Shown here one piece after another: positions 1 to 7,868 of a stretch of 36,519 nucleotides of DNA; position 1 is the first letter of the stretch, and every line of letters starts with the position of its first letter. The notes under the pieces are model-generated. The model had not been told where the DNA came from and ran no database searches. It worked only from the letters and a program-made list of their open reading frames with translations. The position numbers and the translations under genes were made by a program. The stretch comes from a virus. The DNA lies in the IMG/VR virus record IMGVR_UViG_3300036781_000839, positions 1 through 36,519 of that record; one strand, given 5' to 3'.

Positions 1-9
1 GTTTCCGCA

Positions 10-216
10 ATGCGTTTCGGTACGGTCAAGTGGTTCAACGACGCCAAGGGTTTCGGTTTCATCGCGCCCGAGGACGGTGGGGAGGACGTGTTCGTCCACT
101 TTTCTGCGATCAATTCCAAGGGGTTCCGTAGTCTCCAGGAAGGCCAGCGTGTGAAGTTCGAAGTGACCACGGGCCCGAAGGGTGCCCAGGCGTCGGGCGT
201 CGAAATCGCCGCCTGA
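10..216 (+). CDS. CspA-family cold-shock protein (host)
   Basis: A 68-residue single cold-shock domain, the usual length for the family. Both RNA-binding signatures are visible: RNP1 as KGFGFI (residues 13-18) and RNP2 as VFVHF (about 27-31), after the typical GTVKWFN opening. Members bind single-stranded RNA and DNA in the cytoplasm and act as RNA chaperones, either on cold shock or constitutively. The ATG lies only 9 bases from the window edge, so the ribosome-binding site and the long 5' leader typical of csp genes cannot be judged. It is on the opposite strand to all phage genes and is followed by its own terminator, which marks it as host chromosome. Confidence 0.96.
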   Translation: MRFGTVKWFNDAKGFGFIAPEDGGEDVFVHFSAINSKGFRSLQEGQRVKFEVTTGPKGAQASGVEIAA

Positions 217-243
217 CCGCTTCCGCTTCGTTGGTTCGAAAGG

Positions 244-274
244 AAACCCCGCGCACCCGCGCGGGGTTTTTTTT
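244..274 (+). terminator. Rho-independent terminator of the cold-shock gene
   Basis: A GC-rich hairpin, with arms at about 244-254 and 259-269 around the 4-nt loop ACCC, runs straight into a run of T. It starts 28 bases after the cold-shock stop codon, the right place and orientation to end that transcript. Confidence 0.93.
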
Positions 275-598
275 GTTCTTCGAGCATTCCTAGGGCTCCA
301 GGCTCGGCTTCGCCATCGTGTTGCGCGTTTGGCGGTGAGGCAGGGGGAGCCGTCGCGCGTCACCGGACGTGGCTGTAGCGCGGCGATTGGTCTGAGCGGG
401 CGCGCCACATGGTTTGAGAACTCCCAAATCCGCCTGAAAAGGGTCTTAAAAGGGCCCTAACTCCTGGCCCGCCGCCGCAGCGTTCAGGCCACGGCTATGG
501 GTACTCCGCCCTAAAGTGGTCCCGGCCGCCGCGAGCCCGCCCAGGGTGGGGAAGAAGGCCCTGGAACCTTCCACCGCCCGCCGCGTCACTCCCCCCCG
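275..598. other. Host-prophage junction region, no gene
   Basis: About 320 bases without a convincing gene between the host terminator and the methyltransferase stop. The open frame at 182-460 on the plus strand overlaps the cold-shock gene and terminator and looks like chance. The right end of the prophage must lie here because phage genes begin at 599. Mu-type ends carry a terminal TG/CA. Candidate TG dinucleotides that would leave the A-rich repeats near the end occur at 374 (TGTAGCG), 410 (TGGTTTG) and 415 (TGAGAAC). The exact junction cannot be set without the other prophage end, which would show the 5-bp target duplication. Confidence 0.6.
427..522. repeat. Candidate transposase-binding repeats at the prophage right end
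   Basis: Three related short motifs occur just outside the last phage gene: CCTGAAAAGGGTCT (433-446), TCTTAAAAGGGCCC (444-457) and CCCTAAAGTGGTCC (509-522). The longer stretches starting TCCGCC at 429 and at 505 match at 13 of 18 positions. The first two A-runs are 11 bp apart, one helical turn, and the third is 65 bp further in. Mu's right end likewise has two neighbouring and one more distant MuA site. That these bind the transposase is an inference from position and repetition. Confidence 0.4.
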
Positions 599-1387
599 TC
601 AGAAAAGGCCTGCAGGCTCCACTGCAAGGTCCCAACTGAATATCAGCACCTCCCCGACCTCCTTGCCCTTGCCACCACCGACGGTATAGCGGTGATCGGC
701 TCGCTCCATGTGGAAGCGACTGAAGAGCTGCCGAATGGCCGGGTGGTCGTTGAGGGTCATGATAGCCTTCCCCTGGATACTCCCCAGGCACCGCTCCAAC
801 GCCTCGTACTGCTCCCATCCGAACTCGACACCATAGCCCTCGGTCTCCCAATAAGGCGGGTCGATGAAGAACAGCGTGTGCGGTCGGTCGTACTTGGATA
901 CCACGGCCTGCCACGGCAAGTGTTCGACGTAGGCGCTGGCCAGCCGCAGGTGGGCGGCAGATAGGGTCTCTTCCAGCCTCAGCAGGTTCAGGCCGGGCGG
1001 GACGGTGGTGGCAGTGCCATAGGTCTGGCCCTGCACCTTTCCTCCGAATGCCGATTGCTGGAGGTAATAGAACCGTGCCGCTCGCTGGATATCTGTCAGG
1101 GTTTCCGGCCGCGTGACCTTGAGCCATTCGAAGACGCGTCGGCTGGAAAGCGCCCACTTGAACTGGCGGACAAACTCTTCGAGGTGGTGCTGCACGACGC
1201 GGTACAGGTTGACCAGGTCGCCGTTGATGTCGTTCAGTACTTCGACCTCAGCTGGTGGCTTGAGGAAAAATAGCGCAGCACCGCCAGCAAACGGCTCCAC
1301 ATAGCATGTGTGATTGGGAAAGAACGCAAAAATCCTATCGGCTAACCGGCGTTTTCCGCCGAGCCAAGGAATGATGGGGAGGGACAT
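599..1387 (-). CDS. D12-class (Dam-like) DNA N6-adenine methyltransferase
   Basis: A 262-residue protein of the D12 family, which transfers a methyl group from S-adenosylmethionine to N6 of adenine. The N-terminal WLGGKRRL (8-15) is motif X, EPFAGG (31-36) is the AdoMet-binding FxGG motif, NDING follows at about 52-56, and the catalytic motif is DPPY (176-179). Length matches complete Dam-type enzymes. The ATG has a GGAG sequence 7-10 nt upstream. It is the last gene of the late region, where Mu carries mom, so the likely job is to modify phage DNA against host restriction. The target sequence cannot be read from the protein. A 190-base, strongly folded leader precedes it. Confidence 0.92.
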   Translation of the reverse strand: MSLPIIPWLGGKRRLADRIFAFFPNHTCYVEPFAGGAALFFLKPPAEVEVLNDINGDLVNLYRVVQHHLEEFVRQFKWALSSRRVFEWLKVTRPETLTDIQRAARFYYLQQSAFGGKVQGQTYGTATTVPPGLNLLRLEETLSAAHLRLASAYVEHLPWQAVVSKYDRPHTLFFIDPPYWETEGYGVEFGWEQYEALERCLGSIQGKAIMTLNDHPAIRQLFSRFHMERADHRYTVGGGKGKEVGEVLIFSWDLAVEPAGLF

Positions 1388-1577
1388 CGAGTCTCCGGTT
1401 GTGAGATCAGGAGGGGTTACCTTCCCCTTGCCGCACGTGCGGAAGGGGGCTCATCTGATCCACGCCTCATCGTGGTGAGGGTCAGGCTGTTGACGCAGCC
1501 TGGCCCCCGACTATCGGTGTCTTTGTTGAAGGCTTTCCCAATGTAAGCCCTGGTAATTCCCTGTGTAATTGGGTGGC
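1388..1577 (-). promoter_or_regulatory. Folded leader upstream of the methyltransferase
   Basis: 190 bases between the last fibre-region gene and the methyltransferase, rich in inverted repeats. In order along the transcript: a 7-bp stem CAGGCTG/CAGCCTG (1496-1502 with 1483-1489); two mutually exclusive 5-bp stems interleaved at 1462-1482 (CCTCA/TGAGG versus CCACG/CGTGG); and an outer stem GATCAG/CTGATC (1455-1460 with 1405-1410) that encloses a 10-bp hairpin with tetraloop ACGT (1424-1448, one bulged base). The outer stem ends 17 nt before the ATG, close to the ribosome-binding site. No T-run follows any stem, so a simple terminator is less likely than a regulatory leader. The role is inferred. 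Confidence 0.5.
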
Positions 1578-2219
1578 TTAGTTGCCGTTGACGTTGCACC
1601 AGTAACTGATGGTGGTCGTGCTGCGCAGGACACCCGCGCGGTACAGGTAGAGACGGAGGTAGCCGTGCGAATCCGCCCGCGTGCCGGTGAGGCTCGCGGA
1701 GCAGTACCCCGAGCAATACGGGTTGCCGCCCAGGCCGGTCTGCCCGGGCGCCTGGTTCTCGACACCACTGCTGGCCGACCCGACGTAGCTATGGCCTTGC
1801 TCGACGGCTTCGAACACGACGGCGTAGTTTCCTGCGGCGTCGCCGGCGGGAAGCCACGTGCCGGAGGCGGCCACCGACCAGCTCGTCGGCGCGTTCTGCA
1901 TCCGCAGGACCTGGTACGTGCCGTTGGCGAACATCTGCAGGCGAATGTAGGCGCCGCCGCGCTGCTGGTTGTTGGCGGAATACGAGCCGCCGTCAATCGG
2001 TAGCGAGTAGGAGGCGGAGCCGTTGGATGCCCAGTAGTTGGTGACGTCCAGGCCACCGTTCTGGAAGTTGATGTCCGCGCGCTTGCTGCCGTACTTGATG
2101 TTGGCGAAGCGAATGGGCACGCCGCCCTGGAGGAGGCCCCCGGGCGCCGGGCCGTCGCCCACGGTGTCCGGGGCGAACAGGGACTCGAAGCGCACGCCGG
2201 CGTAGTAGTAATCCGTCAC
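1578..2219 (-). CDS. Fibre-region protein of unknown function
   Basis: 213 residues, not recognised as a named family. It opens MTDYYYAGVRFESLF and is rich in Gly, Ser, Tyr and Asn, with alternating hydrophobic patterns suggesting an all-beta, lectin-like or fibre-tip fold. The last 50 residues hold three Cys (NPYCSGYC and SYWCN), unusual for a cytoplasmic phage protein. The GTG start is chosen because it follows the preceding stop by three bases with GAGG just upstream. The place downstream of the tail fibre suggests an accessory receptor-binding or fibre-assembly protein, but nothing in the sequence proves this. Confidence 0.7.
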   Translation of the reverse strand: MTDYYYAGVRFESLFAPDTVGDGPAPGGLLQGGVPIRFANIKYGSKRADINFQNGGLDVTNYWASNGSASYSLPIDGGSYSANNQQRGGAYIRLQMFANGTYQVLRMQNAPTSWSVAASGTWLPAGDAAGNYAVVFEAVEQGHSYVGSASSGVENQAPGQTGLGGNPYCSGYCSASLTGTRADSHGYLRLYLYRAGVLRSTTTISYWCNVNGN

Positions 2220-2222
2220 GGA

Positions 2223-2573
2223 CTACGCCTCGGGCGGCATCGGCGGCGGCAGGGACTGTTCCGCGTCGTACAGCTTCGCGAACGCCGCCTTGATGATCGC
2301 CACCGCGCCGGCGCACGAGATGGTCGAGAGGTCCGCGCCGGTCACCGGGTCCGTGCCTTCGCCAAAGCACTGCGAGGCAATGCCCGAGAGCGTCACGCTC
2401 AGCGGATACGCGTCACCGCCCGGGCCGAGGTACTCGTCGCCGCTGTACAGGCACGGGGTGCCGGCGAATACGATGCGAGCATCGCCCGCCTTCGGGTCGT
2501 AGAGCATGGTGGTATGCAAGGCGATCACCTCGCAGGTAATGCCCGAGGCGATGTCTTCGATGCGAGGCTTCAT
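2223..2573 (-). CDS. Small tail-fibre-associated protein, unknown function
   Basis: 116 residues with no recognised domain. The ATG overlaps the stop of the tail-fibre gene (ATGA), so the two are translationally coupled. Four Cys are spread along the chain (ITCEV, TPCLY, SQCFG, ISCAG), and the tail ends in a Pro-rich LPPPMPPEA. In Mu-like phages this slot often holds a fibre-assembly chaperone or a second fibre component, but no such similarity is visible. Longer N-terminal versions would run into the fibre gene and are rejected because the coupled ATG fits better. Confidence 0.7.
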   Translation of the reverse strand: MKPRIEDIASGITCEVIALHTTMLYDPKAGDARIVFAGTPCLYSGDEYLGPGGDAYPLSVTLSGIASQCFGEGTDPVTGADLSTISCAGAVAIIKAAFAKLYDAEQSLPPPMPPEA

Positions 2574-4204
2574 GTGCGCTTGCGCTCCAGTTTCTCGATG
2601 CGGCGCAACAGGGCCGCGTTCTGCTTGACCACTTCGTCCACGCGTCGATCGGCGTCGAGCGCGCATTCGAGGGCGAGGCCCGGCTTATCGACGGAGAGAC
2701 GCGTCACCTGCTTGCCCATCAGCCGCTTGTGCGGGCGTGAGAATTCGCGGATGTGCTGCGGCGCGAACCTCAGGAGCAGCTGGGCGATCACGCCGGTGTC
2801 GGCCTGGCCGTCGTGCTTCCAGTTCCACGAGGAATAGACCTTGCGCACGCGAGCGGCGATGCCGGCGGATACCGCACGGCGCTTGATGTTCGTCTTTTCG
2901 CGGCGGTCGGAGACGTTGAAGCCGCCAATGGCCGTAATCCGCCCGCTGGCGGTCATGTTGCCGGCCTGGTCGAACGTGTGCGTGTTGGCGGTGCCGCAAT
3001 GGAAAACCAGCTGCGCATTGCCGCCGGCGGCGTAGGCGTCGATGCCGGCGATGTGTTTGCTGCCCCAGTGCGTAACGCGTGCGATCATGTACGCGGAACC
3101 GTCGTTGCCCGCGTCGATCTGGAGGGCCGGCATGCGGCTCGCGTTCCAATTGGCGAACGAGCCGCCGATGCCGTTCGCATTCTGGCCGTTCAAGCCAACG
3201 CGCACCGGTGCGTTAGGCGGGGAGGCGTTATCGACTTGAACGAGCGAAAGCGAGCCACCTTGCGAGAGTTCGAGGTTGCCGTTGCTGCCACGCACAACCA
3301 CCTGACCGGAGGTGCTGTTGGTGCCGGCAGGCCGCAGGTAAATGAGACTGCCTGACGGGTTGGCACCGCTCGTGCCCAGCACGATCGCGTCACCCTGAGA
3401 GTAGATGGTGCGATCTACGCTGACGTCGCCATAAGCATAGAAAGTCCCGGTGGATCGACTAATTGCGACACAGTCGCGAAGGTACGTTCCGACGTCATTG
3501 AACGCCTGAATCACGAAATCACTTCCGGCGTTGCCGGCGCCTGTTTCAGTGTTGACCGAACCAGTGAACGACCAGCGGTTTTGTCCGCCCTTTTGATAAA
3601 TGAGGGCGTTGTTGCTAGATGGTGCGGCGTTGAGCCGAATGGTTGCCGACGTGCCTTCCGGTGGGGCGACGTCGAGCCATCCCGTCATCGTGTCGCCGGC
3701 CTTCGAAACCTTTCCATCCAGCGATGACTGTAGGCCCGCCACGTCCGCGATGGCATGCCCATGCCCGACGTTTGACTTTCCGTCCAACGCGGTCTGAAGG
3801 GTTTTGACTACAGCGGAAACGAAGGCTGTGCTCGCGATCTGCCCATTGTTTGTTCCGGCCGCAGCTGTCGGGGCCGTCGGTATGCCCGTAAGAGCTGGCG
3901 AAGCCTTGGGAGCAAGCAGGCCAAGGGCATCCGATAGCCCGGCAACCAAGAGGATGGTTGAAGGAAAGGTTGCCGGCTTGTTCTTGATCGCGCCCCACTC
4001 GACACCGGCGCCCGTGATGGCTGCAATCGCATCGCGCAACTGGGTGTTCGACGACGCGTCCAGCTCCATGCCGGCATCTGTGATGACGGCAATGATTTCC
4101 TCCTGGATCGCGTTAAGAGCATCGGCGTCAACCACGGTGCCCTGGACGCCGGCCAGGACGTCGGCATTATGGTAAAGCCCGTCAGATGTATTGATGCGGC
4201 GCAT
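2570..4204 (-). CDS. Tail fibre with C-terminal S74 intramolecular chaperone domain
   Basis: 544 residues. The N-terminus (MRRINTSDGLYHNADVLAG and on to about 65) is of the type found in baseplate-attached fibres of Mu-like phages. The middle is a long Gly/Ser/Thr/Asn-rich beta-structured shaft. From about Ser432 the sequence SDRREKTNIK matches the start of the peptidase S74/endosialidase-type chaperone, where a Ser-Asp pair directs self-cleavage after trimer folding. GVIAQ at about 472-476 is also typical of that family, and a coiled-coil-like helix (KQNAALLRRIEKLERKR) closes it. It should form the trimeric host-binding fibre. No invertible segment or invertase gene is seen nearby. Confidence 0.88.
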   Translation of the reverse strand: MRRINTSDGLYHNADVLAGVQGTVVDADALNAIQEEIIAVITDAGMELDASSNTQLRDAIAAITGAGVEWGAIKNKPATFPSTILLVAGLSDALGLLAPKASPALTGIPTAPTAAAGTNNGQIASTAFVSAVVKTLQTALDGKSNVGHGHAIADVAGLQSSLDGKVSKAGDTMTGWLDVAPPEGTSATIRLNAAPSSNNALIYQKGGQNRWSFTGSVNTETGAGNAGSDFVIQAFNDVGTYLRDCVAISRSTGTFYAYGDVSVDRTIYSQGDAIVLGTSGANPSGSLIYLRPAGTNSTSGQVVVRGSNGNLELSQGGSLSLVQVDNASPPNAPVRVGLNGQNANGIGGSFANWNASRMPALQIDAGNDGSAYMIARVTHWGSKHIAGIDAYAAGGNAQLVFHCGTANTHTFDQAGNMTASGRITAIGGFNVSDRREKTNIKRRAVSAGIAARVRKVYSSWNWKHDGQADTGVIAQLLLRFAPQHIREFSRPHKRLMGKQVTRLSVDKPGLALECALDADRRVDEVVKQNAALLRRIEKLERKRT

Positions 4205-4207
4205 GCG

Positions 4208-4720
4208 TTACTCCACGAAATCGCACTGCGTGTGCGCGGGCTTGAGGTCGTTAAAAAGCGCCTTTAAGGCGGCGTCGTCGCCGCCTATCGGCCGTGTGTT
4301 GATGGTGACGTCCCAGACGAACACCACGTCTTCGCCGTAGAGCCGTTCCCCACAACGGCTGATGCCGCACCGGAAGGCCCGCGGCTCACTGATCGTGATG
4401 CCGTAGCCTTGGCTTGCCGCCAGGCGCACAAAGTAGGCGCGGGATATGCCGCCAAGCTCGCCCATCTTGGCCAGCACCACCTGGATGCGCTTAGCCAGGC
4501 TTTCGCTAGGCGCAGGCGTGAGGGCATACAGACGTTCCCAGCTGACGACGTCGGAATCCGCCGAGGCGGGATGCATGCGGGCCAGTAGCGTGTCGCCGCC
4601 GTCGCGCGCCGCCTGAAGCGCGGCCGCCTCGGCATCAATCCAGGCGGACAGTCGTTGTCCGTTGGGATCGTAGGCGACAGGCGGTAGCAGCGAACGCAGC
4701 AGTTCGGCAAAGACGCTCAC
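4208..4720 (-). CDS. Mu gp48-like baseplate/tail protein (YmfQ/DUF2313 family)
   Basis: 170 residues beginning MSVFAELLRSLLPPVAYD, which is characteristic of the Mu gp48/YmfQ family, followed by the conserved stretch around SWERLYAL and a C-terminal half rich in short strands. The family lies between gp47 and the fibre gene and helps join baseplate and fibres. The GTG start at 4720 overlaps the gp47 stop by four bases (GTGA), which explains the start better than a further upstream codon that would add residues overlapping gp47. Confidence 0.88.
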   Translation of the reverse strand: MSVFAELLRSLLPPVAYDPNGQRLSAWIDAEAAALQAARDGGDTLLARMHPASADSDVVSWERLYALTPAPSESLAKRIQVVLAKMGELGGISRAYFVRLAASQGYGITISEPRAFRCGISRCGERLYGEDVVFVWDVTINTRPIGGDDAALKALFNDLKPAHTQCDFVE

Positions 4721-5784
4721 ATTAGCTCCAGCGTGACGGCGCCCAGGCGCAGCCATTGGACTTGGCTGGCGTCGACCGTCGCCTCCACATTGGCGGCCGG
4801 GCTGATCAGCTGACGATCGATCACCCCGGAGATACCTGACAACGCCGCCTCACCGCGCGAGCGGTAGTACGTGTCGCCGGGAGCCAGGTTGGCAAACAGT
4901 GCCGCGAGCTGGGTCTTCGCGTCAGTGAGCGCATCCGCGAGCTGGTAGCCCGCCGTGAGTTCCACCTTGGCATCGTGGTCCACGTTGATGATGGTCGGCG
5001 CGAACACCAGGCAGTTCCAAGCCGTGACCGGCCGCTGGTCATCAATGTAGGTCTGAACCTGGGCGATCAGCTCATCACTGGGCAGGCCATCGGGCCCCAC
5101 GATGACGATGTCGACCGTCCCCAGTCCTCGGCGCAGCGGATACACGTATGCCGACGCGACGCCCGGTATGGATTCCGCCCAGCGCTTGTAATCGTAGTGG
5201 TTGCCGCCCGCAGGGGGGCGCCTGAGGAGAGTCAGGTAGCGATCAAGCAGGCTGGCTTGCGATTCGATGTCCGAGCCGCTGGCCAGCGCTGTGCTTACCA
5301 CCGCTGCTGCGTCGATGCCCAGGGGCGGGCTCGTGATCGTGGCGTTGCCAATGATCCCATTGGCTGCTGCTCCGGCCACGGCCGCCGCAATGGGCACGAT
5401 GGCCGTGCCATCGGCACCCACCGGCGTGTCCAAGACGGTTACAAGCATGGTGCCGTTGACATGACGGACGCTGCTACCCGCTGGCAGCGTCGTTCCGTAG
5501 ATGCCGGTGACGCTCAACTCGCCTGTCGCCGCGCGGGCTGGCTTCCGGCTCAGACCACGCTCAGCGGCATACTTGATCAGCTCGGCGAGATCGGCGGTAT
5601 CAGGGAAAATCTGCCTGTATAGCCATGCCTGGTACTGATAGAGCCCCTCGATGGCGGCTGCGTCGGCCGCCGCGCGCACGTAGTTGTCGCTATCGGTGCT
5701 GACGTCGGCTTCGTCATCCTGGCTACTGATGTCACGCAGGATTCGGTCGCGAATGGTCTCAAGGCTTTGCGTGGGAAAGGTCAT
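4717..5784 (-). CDS. Baseplate J-like protein (Mu gp47)
   Basis: 355 residues, the length of Mu gp47/P2 gpJ-type baseplate wedge proteins. Recognisable features are the N-terminal TFPTQSLETIRDRILRDI, the long central region with GTTLPAGSSVRHVNG (a beta domain typical of baseplate J), and the YDYKRWAESIPGVASAYVYP segment found in nearly all members. It assembles with gp46 and gp48 into the wedges around the central spike. The ATG directly follows the gp46 stop (TAAATG). Confidence 0.95.
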   Translation of the reverse strand: MTFPTQSLETIRDRILRDISSQDDEADVSTDSDNYVRAAADAAAIEGLYQYQAWLYRQIFPDTADLAELIKYAAERGLSRKPARAATGELSVTGIYGTTLPAGSSVRHVNGTMLVTVLDTPVGADGTAIVPIAAAVAGAAANGIIGNATITSPPLGIDAAAVVSTALASGSDIESQASLLDRYLTLLRRPPAGGNHYDYKRWAESIPGVASAYVYPLRRGLGTVDIVIVGPDGLPSDELIAQVQTYIDDQRPVTAWNCLVFAPTIINVDHDAKVELTAGYQLADALTDAKTQLAALFANLAPGDTYYRSRGEAALSGISGVIDRQLISPAANVEATVDASQVQWLRLGAVTLELM

Positions 5785-6135
5785 TTAGATCACGCGTACC
5801 CAGTGATTGAAGGTCTGTTGCTCGCCGCCCGCTTCGGTCACGTCGACATCGAGCTGCAACCATCCGGTGGACGGCGAAGACACCGAGACGTCGATCGCGC
5901 TGGCTCGTCCATCCGACAGAAGGCCCTGTAGAGCGTCCAACGCGTATTCCCGCGCCAGGATGCGGACGCGCGGGACATCCTTCTCACGCTGCAGCTCGTG
6001 CAGGCGGCTGCCAATGGTGGGGACTGCCCACCAGCTCCCGAGGGGGATAACGAGACGCAGATACACGGCGTTGGCCAGCGTCGTGATGCGCTGTCCGCTT
6101 AGGTCGCCTGTTCTGGGATCAATGCCCGTATCCAT
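5785..6135 (-). CDS. Mu gp46-like baseplate wedge protein
   Basis: 116 residues of the gp46 family, related in role to the P2 gpW/T4 gp25 lysozyme-like wedge fold. It starts MDTGIDPRTGDLSG, and GSWWAVPTIGSRLHEL (about 36-51) is the family hallmark. The ATG at 6135 is taken because residues before it on the alternative GTG start (6168) do not look conserved. There is no Shine-Dalgarno sequence before this ATG, unlike most neighbours. The start lies exactly 34 nt downstream of a 17-bp dyad also found before gpI, so this gene may head its own late transcript. Confidence 0.88.
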   Translation of the reverse strand: MDTGIDPRTGDLSGQRITTLANAVYLRLVIPLGSWWAVPTIGSRLHELQREKDVPRVRILAREYALDALQGLLSDGRASAIDVSVSSPSTGWLQLDVDVTEAGGEQQTFNHWVRVI

Positions 6136-6169
6136 GGCGGCATGTTGCGTCGCGCACGCGCGGGGCACA

Positions 6170-6186
6170 TATTCAAGCGCTTGTTA
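6170..6186 (-). promoter_or_regulatory. Putative late operator/promoter, copy A (before gp46)
   Basis: On the minus strand it reads TAACAAGCGCTTGAATA, with the perfect core palindrome CAAGCGCTTG. It matches two other intergenic copies (17794-17810 and 26490-26506) at 15 of 17 positions, the differences being in the two central S positions. It occupies the 60-base gap between gp45 and gp46, in a block where genes otherwise touch or overlap. Mu has its PP late promoter in this part of the genome, though a little further upstream. Binding by the Mor/C-family protein is an inference. Confidence 0.6.
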
Positions 6187-6195
6187 GTAACGCCA

Positions 6196-6771
6196 TCACT
6201 CTTTCTGATTCGGTGGCGCAGTCGAACTGCCGCTGACCGGGTGAGTGTGACCATCGTAGATCTGGCGATCATCGGCCATGGCACGGATGCCATCACTGAC
6301 GTCGCCATCGGCGTGCGCGTCATTCTCGACGTTCAGATCCTGGCTCATCTCCACGAGCGGCGTCTCGAACCGGACCTTGGTGCCGGCTTTCACAAGCAGG
6401 GTTTCTGTAACGACTTCGATGATCCGACCGCGCTGCATGTGCACGTGGTCTCCCTCGTCGGTGTAGATCGCGACTTCGCCTGGCTGCAGCTGGATGCGGT
6501 AACGGCCGTCGATGCTGGCGATGATCACGCTATGCCCACTGTCGCCGCCAACGGGAAGCAGGATCACCTCGGAGCCGGCGAGGGGCGCGCTAGACAGTCC
6601 GTAGTGCTGCATGAGTTCAGCCGCGACGGCTTCACCAGCCAAGCCTTCGACCTGGGCAGTCGGTAACACGGCGGTGGCGTCCAGGCGACTGAGCTTGCCC
6701 CGAAACGCCATGCGCACACGTTGACCGGCTCGCTCCGCGGTTTGCCGCATGACTTGGGTTAGGCGCTTCAC
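6196..6771 (-). CDS. Mu gp45-like baseplate spike
   Basis: 191 residues, matching Mu gp45, the trimeric membrane-piercing spike at the tail tip. The N-terminal part is an OB-fold-like domain. From about residue 100 come repeated short hydrophobic strands expected for an intertwined beta-helix (VKAGTKVRFETPLVEMSQDL). The C-terminus carries HTHPV (175-179), the HxH motif that binds a metal ion at the apex in gp45/P2 gpV-type spikes. The GTG start overlaps the gpP stop by four bases (GTGA). A regulatory dyad follows its stop codon. Confidence 0.93.
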   Translation of the reverse strand: MKRLTQVMRQTAERAGQRVRMAFRGKLSRLDATAVLPTAQVEGLAGEAVAAELMQHYGLSSAPLAGSEVILLPVGGDSGHSVIIASIDGRYRIQLQPGEVAIYTDEGDHVHMQRGRIIEVVTETLLVKAGTKVRFETPLVEMSQDLNVENDAHADGDVSDGIRAMADDRQIYDGHTHPVSGSSTAPPNQKE

Positions 6772-7868
6772 AGGCCGAAGTACTCCGTGGGTTTCTTCTG
6801 CTTCTTTTGCTTGTTCTGGTGGGCGTTAACTATCCACGTTTTATCTTCGCGAAAGCGCAGTTCGGTGGTCGCTCCCTCTCTACGCGTCAAGCGTAGCGTG
6901 CGTGCCATGAGGAAATAGGTGCCGTTGATACCGTGCGGTTCGCTGATCAGGTTGACGCGCTGGCCAGGCGTCCAGACCGCCCCACCACTGGCGCGCCAAC
7001 CCTTAACCTTTACTCGTGCCTCAAATGCATCGAGCTTGCTATCCGAGAGCAGCTTGTCGACCCGGTCCCTGGCGAGGTCGCTGGTATCACAGCCGCTGTC
7101 GATGACCACGCGGGGCCGGAAGATGCCGCGAGCGGTCAGTGCGCTGTCGCTGACCTTAGCCGCGAGCGTGGTGCGATCCTCGCCCCAACCGCTGCCCTGA
7201 TACGCGCCATGCTGGCCCAACACCGTGATCTGACTGTAACGGTCAGCGATTGATCGCCGCACGCTCATATCCTCAATGTTGTTGTCGTCACTGTCGCCCT
7301 GGCGCATGACCAGGTCGCCCACTGTGGCTGCGGCGTAATCAGGACCGCCGACGACCAGCGTGCCATCGGGATCGACCCACGGCCAGAGGCCGTTGGCCTC
7401 GGCTGTAAGCAGGAGCGCTTCCCATGCTGTCTGCCCTGGGCTGACCTGCACCTGTTTGCGTAGCTTGGCGATGTCGCTGTCCAGCCGGACCTTGCTGATG
7501 CCCATGGGCTTCACGACCTGGTCGATGATCTGCTGCAAGGTGGCTTCGCGCATCGCGACAAACGGGCTTGAGCAATCCACCAAGGTTCCGGCTTTGTCGC
7601 GGCCGGTGATGCGCACGGCGTGGCCACGCCGGCCTACCTGGTGTTCAACCTCATCCAGCGTGCCGGTCAATACGGCATCGCCGTCCAGATCCAGGGTGCA
7701 CGGCGCCCCCTCGACGACTGTCGCCGGCAAAGTTATGCCGCTACGCGTGAAAAGCTCGAGCTCGAACGCATCGGCGGGCGTCAGCAGGTCGCTATCGACC
7801 GACCAGCCCGTCCAGGTGTCGTTGACGACGCCGCCCACCGACAACCGAATGTTCGGACTAGTTGGCAT
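6768..7868 (-). CDS. P: Baseplate hub protein gpP (Mu gp44)
   Basis: 366 residues, as expected for Mu gpP, the hub that joins tail tube and spike and belongs to the T4 gp27-like fold. Seen: the beta-rich N-terminus around LSVGGVVNDTWTGW, the conserved WEALLLTAEANGLWPWVDPDG region, and a basic, Lys-rich C-terminus (NKQKKQKKP). The ATG lies inside the end of the gpN gene (11-base overlap), as usual in this block. Confidence 0.93.
   Translation of the reverse strand: MPTSPNIRLSVGGVVNDTWTGWSVDSDLLTPADAFELELFTRSGITLPATVVEGAPCTLDLDGDAVLTGTLDEVEHQVGRRGHAVRITGRDKAGTLVDCSSPFVAMREATLQQIIDQVVKPMGISKVRLDSDIAKLRKQVQVSPGQTAWEALLLTAEANGLWPWVDPDGTLVVGGPDYAAATVGDLVMRQGDSDDNNIEDMSVRRSIADRYSQITVLGQHGAYQGSGWGEDRTTLAAKVSDSALTARGIFRPRVVIDSGCDTSDLARDRVDKLLSDSKLDAFEARVKVKGWRASGGAVWTPGQRVNLISEPHGINGTYFLMARTLRLTRREGATTELRFREDKTWIVNAHQNKQKKQKKPTEYFGL

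Noticed and set aside
182-460. Plus-strand frame of 92 codons near the host junction
   Set aside because: It overlaps the cold-shock gene and runs through its terminator; protein is basic and has no family look.
495-1157. Minus-strand frame of 220 codons overlapping the methyltransferase
   Set aside because: Other-frame shadow: composition is Arg/Pro/Gly-rich and the methyltransferase motifs are in the other frame.
1388-2219. Diversity-generating retroelement or group II intron near the fibre end
   Set aside because: The folded spacer and fibre-like gene raised the idea, but there is no reverse transcriptase gene, no template repeat, and no domain V-like end.
1578-4204. Invertible G-segment with alternative fibres, as in Mu
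   Set aside because: No invertase gene, no second fibre set in opposite orientation, and no flanking inverted repeats noticed.
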